From: Eriocheir sinensis
Lineage: Eukaryota; Arthropoda; Malacostraca; Decapoda; Varunidae
Direction: 5' to 3'
Length of the DNA stretch: 64,000 nt
Assembly: GCF_024679095.1 (NCBI RefSeq)
Contig: NC_066520.1
Location: forward strand, 7,019,351 to 7,083,350
The notes beneath the pieces are model-generated. The model was not told the origin of the DNA. It did not search any database and worked only from the letters and a program-made list of their open reading frames with translations. The position numbers and the translations under genes are program-made. Below are positions 63,769 to 64,000 of this stretch, in pieces. Positions within the stretch are counted from its first letter, which is position 1. Each line of letters starts with the position of its first letter.

Positions 63769-64000
63769 TCATAGAAGGAACGATATCTTCCTGGTGCGGA
63801 CTGGTGCAGACGGTGTTGTTTCGGCGACGGAGAGATGGGGCGCCTGGTCTGGGGCCAGCAGGTACGCCGGCTTGACCCTGTCTATGGAGACCGCGTCCTG
63901 AGAACCATGTTTGTCGATCGTGACAGTCTTTCTGGTCCGTCTCAGGACGCGGTAGGGTCCTCGGTAGGGCTGCTGCAGGGGCCGCCGAACGGCATCCACG
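63769..64000 (-). CDS. pol: Gypsy element 3 integrase C-terminus (partial)
   Basis: A 76-codon frame open to the window edge. LQQPYRGPYRVLRRTRKTVT followed by DAVSIDRVKPAYL is the small beta-barrel at the end of Ty3/Gypsy integrases, which contacts target DNA. The tail SVAETTPSAPVRTRKISFLL ends just before the purine tract and LTR, as expected for the end of pol. The rest of the element, including the catalytic core, lies beyond position 64,000. Confidence 0.85.
   Translation of the reverse strand, partial: VDAVRRPLQQPYRGPYRVLRRTRKTVTIDKHGSQDAVSIDRVKPAYLLAPDQAPHLSVAETTPSAPVRTRKISFLL

Noticed and set aside
1..64000. CRISPR arrays, bacterial operons or riboswitches
   Set aside because: No direct-repeat/spacer pattern or prokaryotic gene organisation; the tandem repeats found have no regular unique spacers, and all content is eukaryotic.

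Overview
The window is nuclear DNA from an animal, most likely an arthropod and plausibly a decapod crustacean. Pointers are an interstitial block of TTAGG repeats (the ancestral arthropod telomere unit), degenerate AGGTTAGG/CCTAACCT tracts, very dense dinucleotide and trinucleotide microsatellites, tRNA-derived SINEs, and Ty3/Gypsy, CR1-like, hAT, PIF/Harbinger, piggyBac-like and pogo/Tigger-like elements. The species assignment is inference. I see no convincing host protein-coding gene; almost every long reading frame is a transposable-element relic.

Layout. 0.6-4.8 kb: an hAT-like non-autonomous element with a nested piggyBac-like MITE, then a pogo/Tigger-like element. 5.2-5.6 kb: a relic of a Tigger/CENP-B-type transposase C-terminus ending in a long hairpin. 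8.0-8.6 kb: a PIF/Harbinger-like element with a MADF-domain exon. 9.0-18.4 kb: a non-LTR retrotransposon split by a 7.5-kb hAT element, which itself holds a second LINE (minus strand), a Tigger-like element and several MITEs. 19.4-20.0 kb: a large inverted repeat. 20.1-43.7 kb: a minus-strand Ty3/Gypsy provirus split inside pol by two consecutive insertions, A (23.7-31.3 kb) and B (31.3-42.6 kb), both at a CTGG site. A carries LINE copies. B carries a foldback with TTAGG repeats in its loop, a CR1-like LINE, relics of a Harbinger nuclease and a Myb/SANT protein, a SINE, and a complete CACTA-like transposon with an unusual, poorly described transposase.

44.7-52.9 kb: a second copy of the minus-strand LINE, a SINE, an hAT-like MITE, a long CR1-like reverse transcriptase ORF, another LINE, and a 560-bp pyrimidine tract. 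53.3-64 kb: a SINE; a GC-rich repeat family into which a ZBED5-like hAT inserted with a perfect 8-bp duplication; a LINE 3' end; an env-like remnant next to a near-complete Gypsy pol; and the start of a third Gypsy (LTR and integrase end) running off the window.

The genes do not form a host pathway. They are replication and transposition functions (reverse transcriptase, RNase H, integrase, protease, DDE transposases, DNA-binding partners) in successive insertions, so the window is best read as a nested stratigraphy. Exact target-site duplications allow the relative order of many insertions to be worked out. The best candidates for under-described biology are the CACTA-like element at 40,202-42,513, the twin CTGG-site insertions A and B, and the TTAGG-loop foldback.
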